Shown here: positions 7,041 through 18,171 of the stretch, one piece after another
How the letters are laid out: each line of letters starts with the position of its first letter
Numbering within the stretch: the first letter of the stretch is position 1
Assembly (NCBI RefSeq): GCF_002794255.1
Contig: NZ_PGGW01000056.1
Coordinates: 1 to 59,102, forward strand
Reading direction: 5' to 3'
Length of the DNA stretch: 59,102 bases
Source: Streptomyces carminius
Lineage (GTDB): Bacteria; Actinomycetota; Actinomycetes; Streptomycetales; Streptomycetaceae
Notes under the pieces: model-generated
Told to the model about the DNA's origin: nothing
The model's database searches: none
Seen by the model: only the letters and a program-made list of their open reading frames with translations
Program-made: the position numbers and the translations under genes

Positions 7041-8183
7041 TCAGCGGCGGCGGCGCAGCACGCGGCCGACGACGACCGCCGAGGCCACCACCAGCGCGGC
7101 CGCCGGGGCGGCCCAGCGCAGTACAGCGGCTGCCGAGGGGGTGTCCTGGGGCGGCGGTACGGGTGCGTAACGGCCGCGCGGCGGCGCGTGGTCCACCTCC
7201 TCGGCGCTGCGGCCGATCATCGTCCGGCGGGCATGGGCGGCCTCGGCGGCGTGCCGGGGCCCCTCGTCCAGGTCTTCGATGCCGTCGAGTCCGTCGGTCT
7301 CGTCGAGATCCTCCAGACCGTCACCGGCGCCGGCGGCGAGGTCGTCGCCGATGCCGCCGTCGAACTCCTCGTCACCCGCCGGTTCCAGGGCCGGCGGGGG
7401 GATCTCGACTTCGAAGACCCCCTTCTCCGTCTCCCCCGTACCGTCCGTCGTGCCGTCCCCGGGCCGTTCGTCCCCCGGCTTCTCCGTCCGCGCCCCGGCC
7501 GAAGGCCCGTGGGGCTCCCCGGACTTCTCCGGTTCCTCCGGCTCTCCGGCGCGGGCGGCGGCCCGGTCCCGGGCCTCGGCGGAGGCGGGGGTCTCGGGGG
7601 CGGGGATGCCCGGGATCACCGGCTCGTTGTCGTCGGGCTCACCGATCCCGCCGGGCGCGGCGGCGGTGCCGGCGGCGCCCGCCGCCGTACCCGGGCCGAT
7701 CGGGTCGGCGGCCAGGCCGGCCGCCAGTTCGCCGCCGAAGCGGTCCAGCAGACGGCGGCCCGCCGTGTGCCGCTGTCGCTCCTCGAACTCCGTGATCCGG
7801 CCCTCGCCGCGCAGCTCCGCCGTGCAGACGAGCACCGTGCCCTCGCCGTCGTCGGCCGGGCGTGTCGCCGCCGTCAGGGTCAGTTCCACCGAGCCCTCGC
7901 CCCGGGCCTCGCCGCCCTCGGCCCGGACCGTGTACGTCCCGCCGCCGTCCCCCTCGCCGGCTCCGCCGCCCTCCTCCCGGGTCAGCCGCAGACTTCCCCG
8001 GTAGGTGATGCTGGAGCCGCCGATCCGCACCTTCAGCCGCCCCCGGAGAGCCACTTCTCCCCCGGGGCCCGCCTCCGCGGTATCGGGCTGGAACCCGGAC
8101 ACACAGCGTGCGACGCGCTCCGGCTCGGCGAGCGCCGCCCGGACGGCTTCGGCGGCGAACGGCACGTACACCTCATGCTCCAT
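7041..8183 (-). CDS. SRPBCC (CoxG-like) domain protein with C-terminal membrane anchor
   Basis: The 380-aa protein has three parts. Residues 1 to about 150 form an SRPBCC/CoxG-like domain (MEHEVYVPFAAEAVRAAL, CVSGFQPD, a run of beta strands, then a long helix). A long, Pro/Gly/Glu/Asp-rich acidic segment follows (about 165-330), including DGLEDLDETDGLDGIEDLDE. A single transmembrane helix (LRWAAPAAALVVASAVVVG) ends in RRRR. The topology suggests a cytosolic ligand-binding domain tethered to the membrane by a disordered stalk. CoxG homologues bind lipids or quinones in respiratory enzyme recruitment; no partner enzyme lies beside it here, so the role is open. Confidence 0.8.
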   Translation of the reverse strand: MEHEVYVPFAAEAVRAALAEPERVARCVSGFQPDTAEAGPGGEVALRGRLKVRIGGSSITYRGSLRLTREEGGGAGEGDGGGTYTVRAEGGEARGEGSVELTLTAATRPADDGEGTVLVCTAELRGEGRITEFEERQRHTAGRRLLDRFGGELAAGLAADPIGPGTAAGAAGTAAAPGGIGEPDDNEPVIPGIPAPETPASAEARDRAAARAGEPEEPEKSGEPHGPSAGARTEKPGDERPGDGTTDGTGETEKGVFEVEIPPPALEPAGDEEFDGGIGDDLAAGAGDGLEDLDETDGLDGIEDLDEGPRHAAEAAHARRTMIGRSAEEVDHAPPRGRYAPVPPPQDTPSAAAVLRWAAPAAALVVASAVVVGRVLRRRR

Positions 8184-8290
8184 GAGGCGGAGCCTACCCA
8201 GTACCCCCGGCACCAGTACCCGGTCCGCACCGACATCGGCATGCCGCGCGCCGCTCCGCCGGGCACCCACCGGGCGACTGCCGAGGCGCT

Positions 8291-9955
8291 TCACGCCCGG
8301 TAGCGCGGGTGCATCAGGGTGGAGGGCGGCAGTCCGGTGACGCGGTCGCGCGCCGCGCGTCCGGCGGCACGCGCCAGGTCCGCCCGGTCGACGGCGTGCG
8401 GGGCGGGGCCGCCGGGGGCGAGGCCGAGCGGTGGCCGTACGCCGCGCGCCGCCAGGACGAACCCCCAGTGGCCGGACCGCGTGTCGTCCTTCCGCTCCCG
8501 CCACCGCGTACGTTCGGGGCCGGTGGTGGAGCCGGAGGTCCGCCCGTCCACCACGTAGGGCGTGGTGCGCAGCCCCGCGGCCCGCACCGTGCTCTCCACC
8601 GTCCAGTAGGCGTGCGAACGGCCGCCGGCCGGCCCCGCGTGCACCGCCAGCCGGCCCGGGGCGGTGAGCACCCGGCCCGCCAGCCCGAAGAACTCCTGGG
8701 AGTACAGCCGGGCGGTGGCCGGGATGCCGGGGTCGGGCAGATCGGAGACGACCACGTCGTACGGCCGCCGTCCGGAGTGCGGCCAGGCGCGCAGCCAGTC
8801 GAAGGCGTCGGCGGCCTCGACCCGCACCCGCGGGTCGCCGAAGGCCCGCCGGTTGAGGCGGCTGAGCACCGGGTCGGTGCGGCCCAGCCGGATGACACCG
8901 GGGTCGATCTCCACCACGGTCACCGAGGTCACGCCCGGGTGGCGCAGCACCTCGCGCAGCGCGAGGCCGTCGCCGCCGCCCAGGATCAGCACGCGCTCGC
9001 GCGGACCCGCCGCCATCGCCGGGTGGACCAGCGACTCGTGGTAGCGCCGCTCGTCCTCGCCGCACACCCGCAGCCGGCCGTCGAGGAACATGCCGAACGC
9101 GGGCGGTCCGTCCCGGCCGTGCCGGTCGCTCCCGGTGAGCACGATCTCCTGGACACCGGTGCTCAGCGCCACCCGCACCTCCCCGCCGTACACCGCCCGC
9201 CGCGCGGCCGCCGTGAAGGGTTCGACGACGGTGGTGGCGGTCACCAGCACCGCCACCACCAGGACGTTGGCGGTCAGCAGGACGCGGCGGGCGCGGCGGG
9301 AGAGGTCGTCGTGGAACAGCCACAGCACCAGTGCGCCGCCCGCGACGGCGTTCACCGTCCCGACCACCAGCGCCCCCGAGAGCTGGCCCAGCAACGGCAG
9401 CAGCAGGAAGGGGAAGGCGAGCCCGCCGACGAGGGCGCCCACGTAGTCCGCGGCGAAGAGGTCGGCGACCGCCCCGCCCGCGTCCTGCTTCCGGATCCGC
9501 TGGATGAGTGTCATCAGCAGCGGCATCTCGGCGCCGATGAGCACGCCGATGACCAGGGAGAAGCCGATCACCAGGAACCCGGTCCCGCCGAACCAGGCGA
9601 AGCACGCGTACAGCACCATCGCCGAGGAGCCGCCGACCAGCGCCAGCACCGCCTCGACCAGCGCGAAGCCGGCCGCCGCCCGGGTGCGCAGCCGTTTGGC
9701 CAGGAGCGAGCCCAGCCCCATGGCGAAGACCATCACCGACAGCACCACGGAGGTCTGGGTCACGGAGTCGCCCGCCAGGTAGGAGCCGATGGCGACGAGT
9801 TCGAGCTCATAGACGAGCCCGCAGGCGGCGCACACGAAGACCGCGGCGAGAACGAGGAACCGGCCGACTCCGGCCGGCACGGGCAGCCGCGCCGGAGCAT
9901 GCTCCGGCGCGGACTCCGGTGAACCCGCAGGCACGGAAGCGGTCGTTTCGATCAC
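8291..9955 (-). CDS. Membrane-fused spermidine synthase-like protein
   Basis: The 554-aa protein has an N-terminal block of about seven hydrophobic helices (residues about 30-240) fused to a C-terminal polyamine aminopropyltransferase/methyltransferase fold. The latter shows the nucleotide-binding loop LILGGGDGLAL, the acidic strand end VVEIDPG, active-site-like DERRYHESLVHPAM and VVSDLPDPG. Such fusions are common in actinobacteria and proteobacteria; whether they make spermidine is not established from sequence. The GTG start gives a short cytosolic N-terminus before helix one. The 107-bp gap to the downstream SRPBCC gene allows a shared transcript. Confidence 0.85.
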   Translation of the reverse strand: MIETTASVPAGSPESAPEHAPARLPVPAGVGRFLVLAAVFVCAACGLVYELELVAIGSYLAGDSVTQTSVVLSVMVFAMGLGSLLAKRLRTRAAAGFALVEAVLALVGGSSAMVLYACFAWFGGTGFLVIGFSLVIGVLIGAEMPLLMTLIQRIRKQDAGGAVADLFAADYVGALVGGLAFPFLLLPLLGQLSGALVVGTVNAVAGGALVLWLFHDDLSRRARRVLLTANVLVVAVLVTATTVVEPFTAAARRAVYGGEVRVALSTGVQEIVLTGSDRHGRDGPPAFGMFLDGRLRVCGEDERRYHESLVHPAMAAGPRERVLILGGGDGLALREVLRHPGVTSVTVVEIDPGVIRLGRTDPVLSRLNRRAFGDPRVRVEAADAFDWLRAWPHSGRRPYDVVVSDLPDPGIPATARLYSQEFFGLAGRVLTAPGRLAVHAGPAGGRSHAYWTVESTVRAAGLRTTPYVVDGRTSGSTTGPERTRWRERKDDTRSGHWGFVLAARGVRPPLGLAPGGPAPHAVDRADLARAAGRAARDRVTGLPPSTLMHPRYRA

Positions 9956-10105
9956 GTCAAGAACGCTACGGGACCCTTTCCGCAGGATTCGTCACTCACA
10001 CGGGTTAACGGGTCGCACGGGAGACCGGCACGGCGCTTCGCCCGATCGCACGCGCCGCACGCACGGCGCACACGGCGCGCGCCGAACGCGCGGGCGGAAG
10101 CGGGC

Positions 10106-10639
10106 CTACACACCCACCCGCTCCGGCTCCCGCACCCGTGCCCCGACCCTGGTGTGCGTCACGACGAGGCGCCCCTCCCGCGGGTAGGAGTGCCAGGTCC
10201 GCCAGTGCACCTGGCCGCCGAGTCGCTGCACCAGCATGGCGGTGAAGGCGTGCGGATCGCCGGGGAAGATCCCGGCCAGGCCGTGGGGGTGGTCCGCGAC
10301 CAGCGCGAGCAGTTCCTGGGCCCGTCCCGCGAAGGAGCCGCCGGGAAGCGTCTCGACGCGCGCCGCGAACGCGTACTCCCAGTCGTCGATCCGCTTGGAG
10401 ACCCCCAGCGGCAGCGGTGTCCGGCTGCCGGGAATGCACGCCACGGTCTCCGAGCAGGCGGTGCCGTCCGTGTCCTGGAGCAGCACCTGGTGCGAGGCGC
10501 CGAGCAGCCTCAGCTGCACACGGGCGCGGGGGAGTTCGAGGTCCAGCTCCGCCAGGGCGGGCAGGGGCTCGCGCCCCAGCGCCCAGGCGAGGTCGCCGGC
10601 TCGGGTGTCGGTGTACGAGGTCTTGAGAGTGGTGAGCAT
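10106..10639 (-). CDS. DUF2617 family protein
   Basis: The 177-aa soluble actinobacterial protein has no assigned function. The start MLTTLKTSYTDTRAGDLAWALG was chosen for the upstream CGGAG ribosome-binding site and because the longer frame adds non-conserved sequence. Recognisable stretches are RLLGASHQVLL, the central YAFAARVETLPGG and a C-terminal FPGDPHAFTAML...HWRTWHSYP block. No signal peptide, membrane segment or metal-binding cluster is seen. It stands alone on the minus strand next to a Gly/Cys-rich microprotein gene. Confidence 0.8.
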   Translation of the reverse strand: MLTTLKTSYTDTRAGDLAWALGREPLPALAELDLELPRARVQLRLLGASHQVLLQDTDGTACSETVACIPGSRTPLPLGVSKRIDDWEYAFAARVETLPGGSFAGRAQELLALVADHPHGLAGIFPGDPHAFTAMLVQRLGGQVHWRTWHSYPREGRLVVTHTRVGARVREPERVGV

Positions 10640-10883
10640 CGATCGGCTCCGCAAGCACGCAGTGAGAGTGGGCCGGCCCCTCGGACGGCCCAGGAGGGAC
10701 CGGAGGGTGTCGTCGTAACGCCGGCTCGTGCCCACGTGGGGCCCGTTACACAGTCACCGAACCATGGAACGCCCGCCGCCCACAGAGTTTTTACTGGGCT
10801 TCGTCGGGTTTCCATACCAAAGGGGACCTGTCAGTTCAGATGTTCTCCCCGTTGCCCTGCAACCGCTGTACGGGTGAATTGCG

Positions 10884-11147
10884 TCAGGCGCCGCCGCAGC
10901 CGCCTCCCCCACCGCAGCCGCCACCGCCACCGCCACCACCACCGCCGTCGCAGGACGACGAGCCGCCCCCGTCGTGGCCCGAGCCGCCGTCCGCGGTGAC
11001 CAGCCCGGCCCAGAGACCGCCCTCGGCGGCCACTCCACCGCGGCGCCGCCGCCTCCTCGACGCCCCGGCTCCCCTGAGGATCAGCAGTACCACGGCCAGT
11101 GCCAGCACCAGGACCAGAGCCAGAACCATGATGTCGGAGCCCGACAT
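10884..11147 (-). CDS. Gly/Cys-rich single-pass membrane microprotein
   Basis: The 87-aa predicted protein starts MSGSDIMVLALVLVLALAVV, so residues 6-24 are one strong transmembrane helix. An RRRRRR stop-transfer follows, then a soluble part ending in an almost pure Gly tail containing several Cys. The tail is encoded by CCACCGCC-type repeats. Comparable Streptomyces membrane proteins with Gly/Cys tails exist, but I recognise no function. The DNA repeat could by itself create such a tail, so coding status rests on the convincing N-terminal helix and the GGGGGGAG ribosome-binding site before ATG. Confidence 0.65.
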   Translation of the reverse strand: MSGSDIMVLALVLVLALAVVLLILRGAGASRRRRRRGGVAAEGGLWAGLVTADGGSGHDGGGSSSCDGGGGGGGGGGCGGGGGCGGA

Positions 11148-11270
11148 GGCGCTCCCCCCTTTCCGCTACTCCCCTGCTCCCCTTCCGGGGCTTGCGGCCA
11201 CGATGCCCGGTGGCCGCACGGGCCAAAGCGGAGTTGAGGAACTCCAGAGGTTCGGCGGAGGATGGCCGCC

Positions 11271-12503
11271 ATGACCGCCACCGGACGCCCGCTGCTCAAC
11301 CGCCGCCTGGCCGAGTTCGGCACCACCGTCTTCGCCGAGATGTCGGCGCTGGCCGTGGCGACCGGCGCGATCAACCTCGGCCAGGGCTTTCCCGACACCG
11401 ACGGCCCCGAGGAGGTCCGCGAGGCGGCCGTACGGGCCCTGCGCGACGGCCGCGGCAACCAGTACCCGCCCGGCCCCGGCATCCCGGAACTGCGTGCCGC
11501 CGTCGCGGAGCACCAGCGGCGCTTCCACGGCCTGTCGTACGATCCGGACACCGAGGTCCTGGTCACCGCCGGGGCCACCGAGGCGATCGCCGCGGCGCTG
11601 CTGGCCCTGGTGGAGCCGGGCGACGAGGTGATCGCGCTGGAGCCGTACTACGACTCCTACGCCGCGTGCGTCGCCATGGCGGGCGGCACCCGGGTGCCGG
11701 TCACCCTGCGACCGGGCCCCGCCGGCGGTGACGGCGGCGGTGACGGCGGCGGTGACGGCGGGCCGCGTTACCGGCTGGACCTGGACGAGCTGCGGGACGC
11801 CGTCACCCCCCGCACCCGGCTGCTCCTCCTCAACACCCCGCACAACCCCACCGGCACCGTCCTCACCCGCGCCGAGCTGACCGCCGTCGCCGAGTTGGCG
11901 GTGGAACGGGACCTGCTGGTGGTCACCGACGAGGTGTACGAGCACCTGGTCTACGAGGGCGAGCACCTCCCCATCGCCGCCCTGCCGGGGATGCGGGAGC
12001 GCACGGTGACGATCTCCAGCGCCGGCAAGACCTTCTCCTTCACCGGCTGGAAGGTCGGCTGGGTGACGGCCGCCCCGGAGCTGGTGGCGGCGGTGCGGTC
12101 GGCCAAGCAGTATCTGACCTACGTCTCGGCGGGCCCCTTCCAGTACGCCGTCGCCGAGGCGCTCGCCCTGCCGGACGCCTACTACCGCGGGCTGCGCGAG
12201 GACCTGCGCGCCAAGCGGGACCTGCTGGTCGCGGGCCTTCGGGCGGCGGGCCTCACCGTCCACCGCCCGGCGGGCACGTACTTCGTGACCACCGACATCC
12301 GGCCGCTGGGCGAGAGCGACGGGATGGCCTTCTGCCGTTCGCTGCCGGAGCGCTGCGGAGTGGTGGCGGTGCCCAATGTCGTCTTCTACGACCACGCGGC
12401 GGAGGGGGCGCACTTCGTGCGCTTCGCGTTCTGCAAGCGCGAGGCAGTTCTCGAGGAGGCGGTACGGCGTCTGAACGACGGGCTGCGGGGCGGGGCCGCC
12501 TGA
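11271..12503 (+). CDS. Class I PLP aminotransferase (DapC or kynurenine aminotransferase type)
   Basis: The 410-aa fold-type I aminotransferase shows NLGQGFPDTDGP near the start, NxPHNPTGT (about 188-197), DEVYEHLVY and the PLP-lysine motif SSAGKTFSFTGWKVGW (Lys at about 253). ATG 11271 is preferred over ATG 11262 because GGAGG lies nine bases before it but directly abuts the earlier one. Closest named types are N-succinyldiaminopimelate aminotransferase (lysine synthesis) and kynurenine aminotransferase; the kyn operon 8 kb away makes the second possible. A low-complexity GGDGGGDGGGDGG insert at about 152-164 comes from a short DNA repeat and probably forms a surface loop. Confidence 0.9.
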   Translation: MTATGRPLLNRRLAEFGTTVFAEMSALAVATGAINLGQGFPDTDGPEEVREAAVRALRDGRGNQYPPGPGIPELRAAVAEHQRRFHGLSYDPDTEVLVTAGATEAIAAALLALVEPGDEVIALEPYYDSYAACVAMAGGTRVPVTLRPGPAGGDGGGDGGGDGGPRYRLDLDELRDAVTPRTRLLLLNTPHNPTGTVLTRAELTAVAELAVERDLLVVTDEVYEHLVYEGEHLPIAALPGMRERTVTISSAGKTFSFTGWKVGWVTAAPELVAAVRSAKQYLTYVSAGPFQYAVAEALALPDAYYRGLREDLRAKRDLLVAGLRAAGLTVHRPAGTYFVTTDIRPLGESDGMAFCRSLPERCGVVAVPNVVFYDHAAEGAHFVRFAFCKREAVLEEAVRRLNDGLRGGAA

Positions 12504-12631
12504 CACCGGCGGAGCCGGGGCCGTGAGGGGCGCGGCACGGAACGGCGCCTGGGGCGGGACGGCACCCGGAACGGCCCGTTCCGGGCGTCATCCGGCGCCG
12601 GCCGACCGGCGCGTCCGCACTCGCGGACGCG

Positions 12632-12680
12632 CGCCGGCCCCGGGCGCGGCGGCCGTACCGGTCCGCGCCCGGGGCCGGCG
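12632..12680. terminator. Bidirectional terminator hairpin
   Basis: A perfect 18-bp GC stem (12632-12649 with 12663-12680, 13-nt loop) lies between the convergent aminotransferase and YbjN genes. A smaller hairpin, GCGTCCGC...GCGGACGC, precedes it at 12611-12630. There is no T-run, as usual for Streptomyces. Confidence 0.8.
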
Positions 12681-12711
12681 TGTCACGGGGGTGCCTGCGG
12701 GCCGAGGAGGG

Positions 12712-13236
12712 TCAGTCCTCGCCGCCGTCGGACTCCTCCACGTCCTTGGCCAGACCGAGCTGCTCGACGAGCCAGCGGTCGAACTCGACCGAGGCGCGCA
12801 CCCAGCTCACCGTGCTGGAGACGAAGTGCTCCAGGGAGACGCCGACGCCGATCAGCATCTGCGCCTCGCCGATCAGCCGGACCGTGCCGTCGTCGTGCGT
12901 GTGGCTGTAGACCTTCGGCCACAGCGTGCGGCGGTTCCAGTCGTCGATCAGCTCCAGCAGGCGGGTCTTGTCCTCGATGGAGTGCGGACGGTCGTAGAAC
13001 GTCCGGACGGAGAAGATCTGCTGCTCCTTCTCGCCCCGGAACATGAAGTAGGTGCGGAACTCCTCCCACGGCGCCGCGAGGTCACCCTCGTCGTCGACGA
13101 CGTACTTGAGCTCCATCTGGTCCAGGAGCTGCTTGACCAGGTCCTGGTCGGGGATGACCGGCCCGGTGGGCCCGGTCGGCTGCTGCTCGGGCTGCTGGCC
13201 CCCGAAGTTCGGGATCGAGGACGGGTCGATGCTCAC
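12712..13236 (-). CDS. YbjN domain-containing protein
   Basis: The 174-aa protein has a flexible Pro/Gln-rich N-terminus (QQPEQQPTGPTGP) followed by a YbjN-type sensory/chaperone-like fold: YVVDDEGDLAAPWEEFRTYFMFRGEKEQQIFSVRTFYDR, and helices LLELIDDWNRRTLWPKVYS and SVSLEHFVSSTVSWVRASVEFDRWL. YbjN proteins resemble type III secretion chaperones and are common in actinobacteria, where their clients are unknown. The acidic C-terminus ends DVEESDGGED. GTG start; convergent with the aminotransferase and separated from it by a strong hairpin. Confidence 0.85.
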   Translation of the reverse strand: MSIDPSSIPNFGGQQPEQQPTGPTGPVIPDQDLVKQLLDQMELKYVVDDEGDLAAPWEEFRTYFMFRGEKEQQIFSVRTFYDRPHSIEDKTRLLELIDDWNRRTLWPKVYSHTHDDGTVRLIGEAQMLIGVGVSLEHFVSSTVSWVRASVEFDRWLVEQLGLAKDVEESDGGED

Positions 13237-13381
13237 CGTGGATTTCCCTTCATACGATTCCTGCCATCCTCCCTCACCCCGGCCGGGTCATGGCAAGCCA
13301 GGACCGCCGGCCCCGGAACGGCGGACCGGTATGACGGGTCTGTACGGGTGAGAACCGGGGTGGCCACGAGGGAGGTACACG

Positions 13382-13864
13382 ATGACGGAACCGGGGAGGC
13401 CCGCGCGCGGAAGGCGGCCGCACGCCGTGCTACGGGCGCTGTCGGCCCTGCCGCTGCTGTGCGCGGCGGTGGCCTGCACGGCCGCCGGCAGCGGCGGAAG
13501 CGGAAGCGGAGGCGACGACAGCGGCGACGGCCGGCTCGGCGTCCGTTCGCCGATCGGCTGCGCCGAGGCGATGGACTTCGCCGGCGGCACCCTGCCCGAG
13601 GGCGCCACCGATCAGGAGTGCTCGACGGAATCCGGGATCGACACCCTGGTGCGCGGCACCTTCCGGATGCCGGGCGCGGACGCGGGGCCGTGGCTGGAGC
13701 GCGCCTTCCCCGGCGCGCGGCCCCTCCCGGAAGCCGCCCCGTGCGAGGCCGACCGGTGTGTGGAGACCGACGGGGCGGGCGGCGAGGCCGATGTCGTGCG
13801 GGTCTCCGTGACGGACGAGGGCGGGGGCGCCGCCCTCGTCACCCTGGAGGCGTTCACCCTGTGA
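13382..13864 (+). CDS. Probable secreted lipoprotein of unknown function
   Basis: The 160-aa product begins with a basic n-region (RPARGRRPHAVLR), a hydrophobic core LSALPLLCAAVA and a lipobox-like AVAC (Cys32), then a Gly/Ser/Asp linker. The mature part has several further Cys (GCAEAMDF, DQECSTE, APCEADRCVE), suggesting disulphides outside the cell. No known domain is recognised. The AVAC lipobox is imperfect (Ala rather than Leu at -3), so it may be plainly secreted. GGAGG lies just before the start. A very strong hairpin follows the stop. Confidence 0.7.
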   Translation: MTEPGRPARGRRPHAVLRALSALPLLCAAVACTAAGSGGSGSGGDDSGDGRLGVRSPIGCAEAMDFAGGTLPEGATDQECSTESGIDTLVRGTFRMPGADAGPWLERAFPGARPLPEAAPCEADRCVETDGAGGEADVVRVSVTDEGGGAALVTLEAFTL

Positions 13865-13865
13865 G

Positions 13866-13913
13866 CGGCGGGGCGCGGGGGCTCCCGGTCCCGGGAGCCC
13901 CCGCGCCCCGCCG
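13866..13913. terminator. Bidirectional terminator hairpin
   Basis: A perfect 23-bp inverted repeat (13866-13888 with 13891-13913, two bases between) lies in the 55-bp gap between the convergent lipoprotein gene and clpB. It is one of the strongest hairpins in the window and probably serves both genes. Confidence 0.85.
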
Positions 13914-13919
13914 CACCGG

Positions 13920-16523
<2,604 letters not shown>

Positions 16524-16575
16524 GGGTACGTGCTCCTCCTCTGTCGCCAACTCTGCACTGAACAACATGCAGTAA

Positions 16576-16596
16576 GTTGAGTCTATTGCACTCAAG
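16576..16596. promoter_or_regulatory. HAIR operator (HspR-binding) of clpB
   Basis: The sequence GTTGAGT-N7-ACTCAAG matches the HspR-associated inverted repeat CTTGAGT-N7-ACTCAAG with one mismatch. It lies 52 bp upstream of the clpB GTG, where a repressor would block the promoter. Confidence 0.92.
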
Positions 16597-16951
16597 GGAG
16601 GAACGGGAGAGCGAACCAAAGGGTTCCCGCCACCCGGCCTCCGATTCCCCGAGCCGCTCCCGCCCGATCGGTTCCCGTCCGGTCAGTTCCCGCCCGATCG
16701 GTTCCCGCCCGGTTTCCGTACGGCCCGGGCGGGAGAAAACGCACACGTACGGACCGGAACGTTCTGCATCGTGCACACACGCCCCTCTCACGCACCGGAC
16801 ACCTTCTCCTCGTCATGGTCACGTTCCCCGGGTCAGCCCCTACGCTGTTTGTTCCGGGGACCTTTCCGGAACGCTCCGGCCGCTGTTCGCCGCGGTGCTC
16901 ACCCGCCCGGTGGACTCCGCCGCGGCCCATCACACAGCGGGGGGACGAGTT
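16597..16951. repeat. Intergenic region with 15-bp tandem repeats
   Basis: This 355-bp divergent gap between clpB and a LuxR-type regulator holds no convincing gene. At about 16663-16719 a 15-bp unit, CCGRTCRGTTCCCGY, occurs three and a half times in tandem. The 15-bp period is about one and a half helical turns, so it could be a binding array or simple slippage. ORFs through it translate to PIGSRPVSSRPIGSR repeats and are not believable proteins. The promoter of the rightward regulator must lie downstream of the repeats. Confidence 0.6.
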
Positions 16952-17953
16952 GTGGGTACGAACGCGATGTCCGTGCTGGGGATCTCCGCCGAGGAGGAGG
17001 AGACCTACCGGCACTTCCTGCGGCACCCCGGCACCCCCGCCGACGACATCCACCTGCGCATCCACACCGACCAGGACACCGTCCGGCGCTGTCTGGACCG
17101 GCTGCTGGAGCTGGGCCTGCTCAGACACGAGCCGGATTCCGGCAGCGTCGTCCCCGCCGATCCGGAGACCGCCGTCACCCTGCTGACGGACCTGCGGCTG
17201 CGCGAGCTGTACGAGGAGCTCCAGCGGGTGACCCGGTCCCGGCACATCGTCGACGCGCTGCTGGCCGAGCAGGGGCCCCGGGCCGCCGCCCAGCAGGGCG
17301 TGGAGCAGCTCGGGGACCTGCGGCGGATCCGCAGCCGCATCGACGACCTGGCCTTCTTCGCCCGGGACGAGATCCTCTCCGTCGAGCCGTACACCGAGCT
17401 GTCCCCCGCCAACATCGACCACGCCCGGCCGCTGGACATGCGCTGCCTGCGCCGGGGGGTGCGCATCCGCAGCGTCGTGCTGCGCAAAGCCCTCGACCAC
17501 CGGCCCACCCGGGACTACCTGCGGGAGCTGGTCTCCCACGGTGCCGAGGTGCGGGTCGCCGAGGACGTCTCGGAGCGCATCCTGGTCTACGACCGCCGCA
17601 CCGCCCTGGTGCCCCTGGATCCGGCCGACACCTCGCGCGGCGCGCTGCTGGCCCACGAGAGCGGGCTCGTCGCCAACATCATCGCGCTGTTCGACAAGAT
17701 CTGGGACCAGGCCGAGGACCTGCTGTCCGTGGTGGGCGAGGACGGCCGGGACCGGGAGGAGTACGTGCCGAGCGGGGTCGAGCGGCGCGTGCTCGATCTG
17801 ATGGTCTCCGTCGGCAAGGACGAGGTCGGCGCCCGCGAGCTGGGCGTGTCGGTGCGCACCTACCGGCGCCATGTGGCCGACCTGATGCGCGTCCTGGGCG
17901 CCGCCAGCCGGGCGCAGGCAGCCCTGCTCGCCCGGGAGCGCGGCTGGATCTGA
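16952..17953 (+). CDS. LuxR-type helix-turn-helix transcriptional regulator
   Basis: The 333-aa protein has an N-terminal TrmB-like winged helix (SAEEEETYRHFLRHPGTPADDIHLRIHTDQDTVRRCLDRLLELGLL), a middle phospholipase D-like sensory region (ERILVYDRRTALVPLDP) and a C-terminal LuxR-class HTH (RRVLDLMVSVGKDEVGARELGVSVRTYRRHVADLMRVLGAASRAQAALLARERGWI). The GTG start 16952 is preferred for the GGGGGGA ribosome-binding site; ATG 16967 is an alternative. No phosphoacceptor domain is present. Orphan regulators of this build are numerous in Streptomyces and often linked to stress or secondary metabolism; the target is unknown. A large hairpin follows at about 18022. Confidence 0.85.
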   Translation: MGTNAMSVLGISAEEEETYRHFLRHPGTPADDIHLRIHTDQDTVRRCLDRLLELGLLRHEPDSGSVVPADPETAVTLLTDLRLRELYEELQRVTRSRHIVDALLAEQGPRAAAQQGVEQLGDLRRIRSRIDDLAFFARDEILSVEPYTELSPANIDHARPLDMRCLRRGVRIRSVVLRKALDHRPTRDYLRELVSHGAEVRVAEDVSERILVYDRRTALVPLDPADTSRGALLAHESGLVANIIALFDKIWDQAEDLLSVVGEDGRDREEYVPSGVERRVLDLMVSVGKDEVGARELGVSVRTYRRHVADLMRVLGAASRAQAALLARERGWI

Positions 17954-18021
17954 TCCGGGCCGGGAAGCGGAAGCGGAAGCGGAAGCGGACCAACGGGAGA
18001 CGGGCGCGGGCGGGGAAAGCG

Positions 18022-18063
18022 ACGAGCCGCCGCCCACCCGGGGGGTGGCGGGCGACGGCTCGT
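18022..18063. terminator. Bidirectional terminator hairpin
   Basis: An imperfect long stem starts ACGAGCCG (18022) and ends CGGCTCGT (18063), with a GGGG turn. It lies between the LuxR regulator and a convergent unknown gene. Confidence 0.7.
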
Positions 18064-18171
18064 ACGGCGGGTCCGGCCAGGGACCCGCCCGCCGGCCCCG
18101 GCGAAACAGGGGCCCGTGGGGGGAGGGAAATGGCTCTCAGGGGGCGCGGTGGCCCGCCAGGGGTGGCCGGA

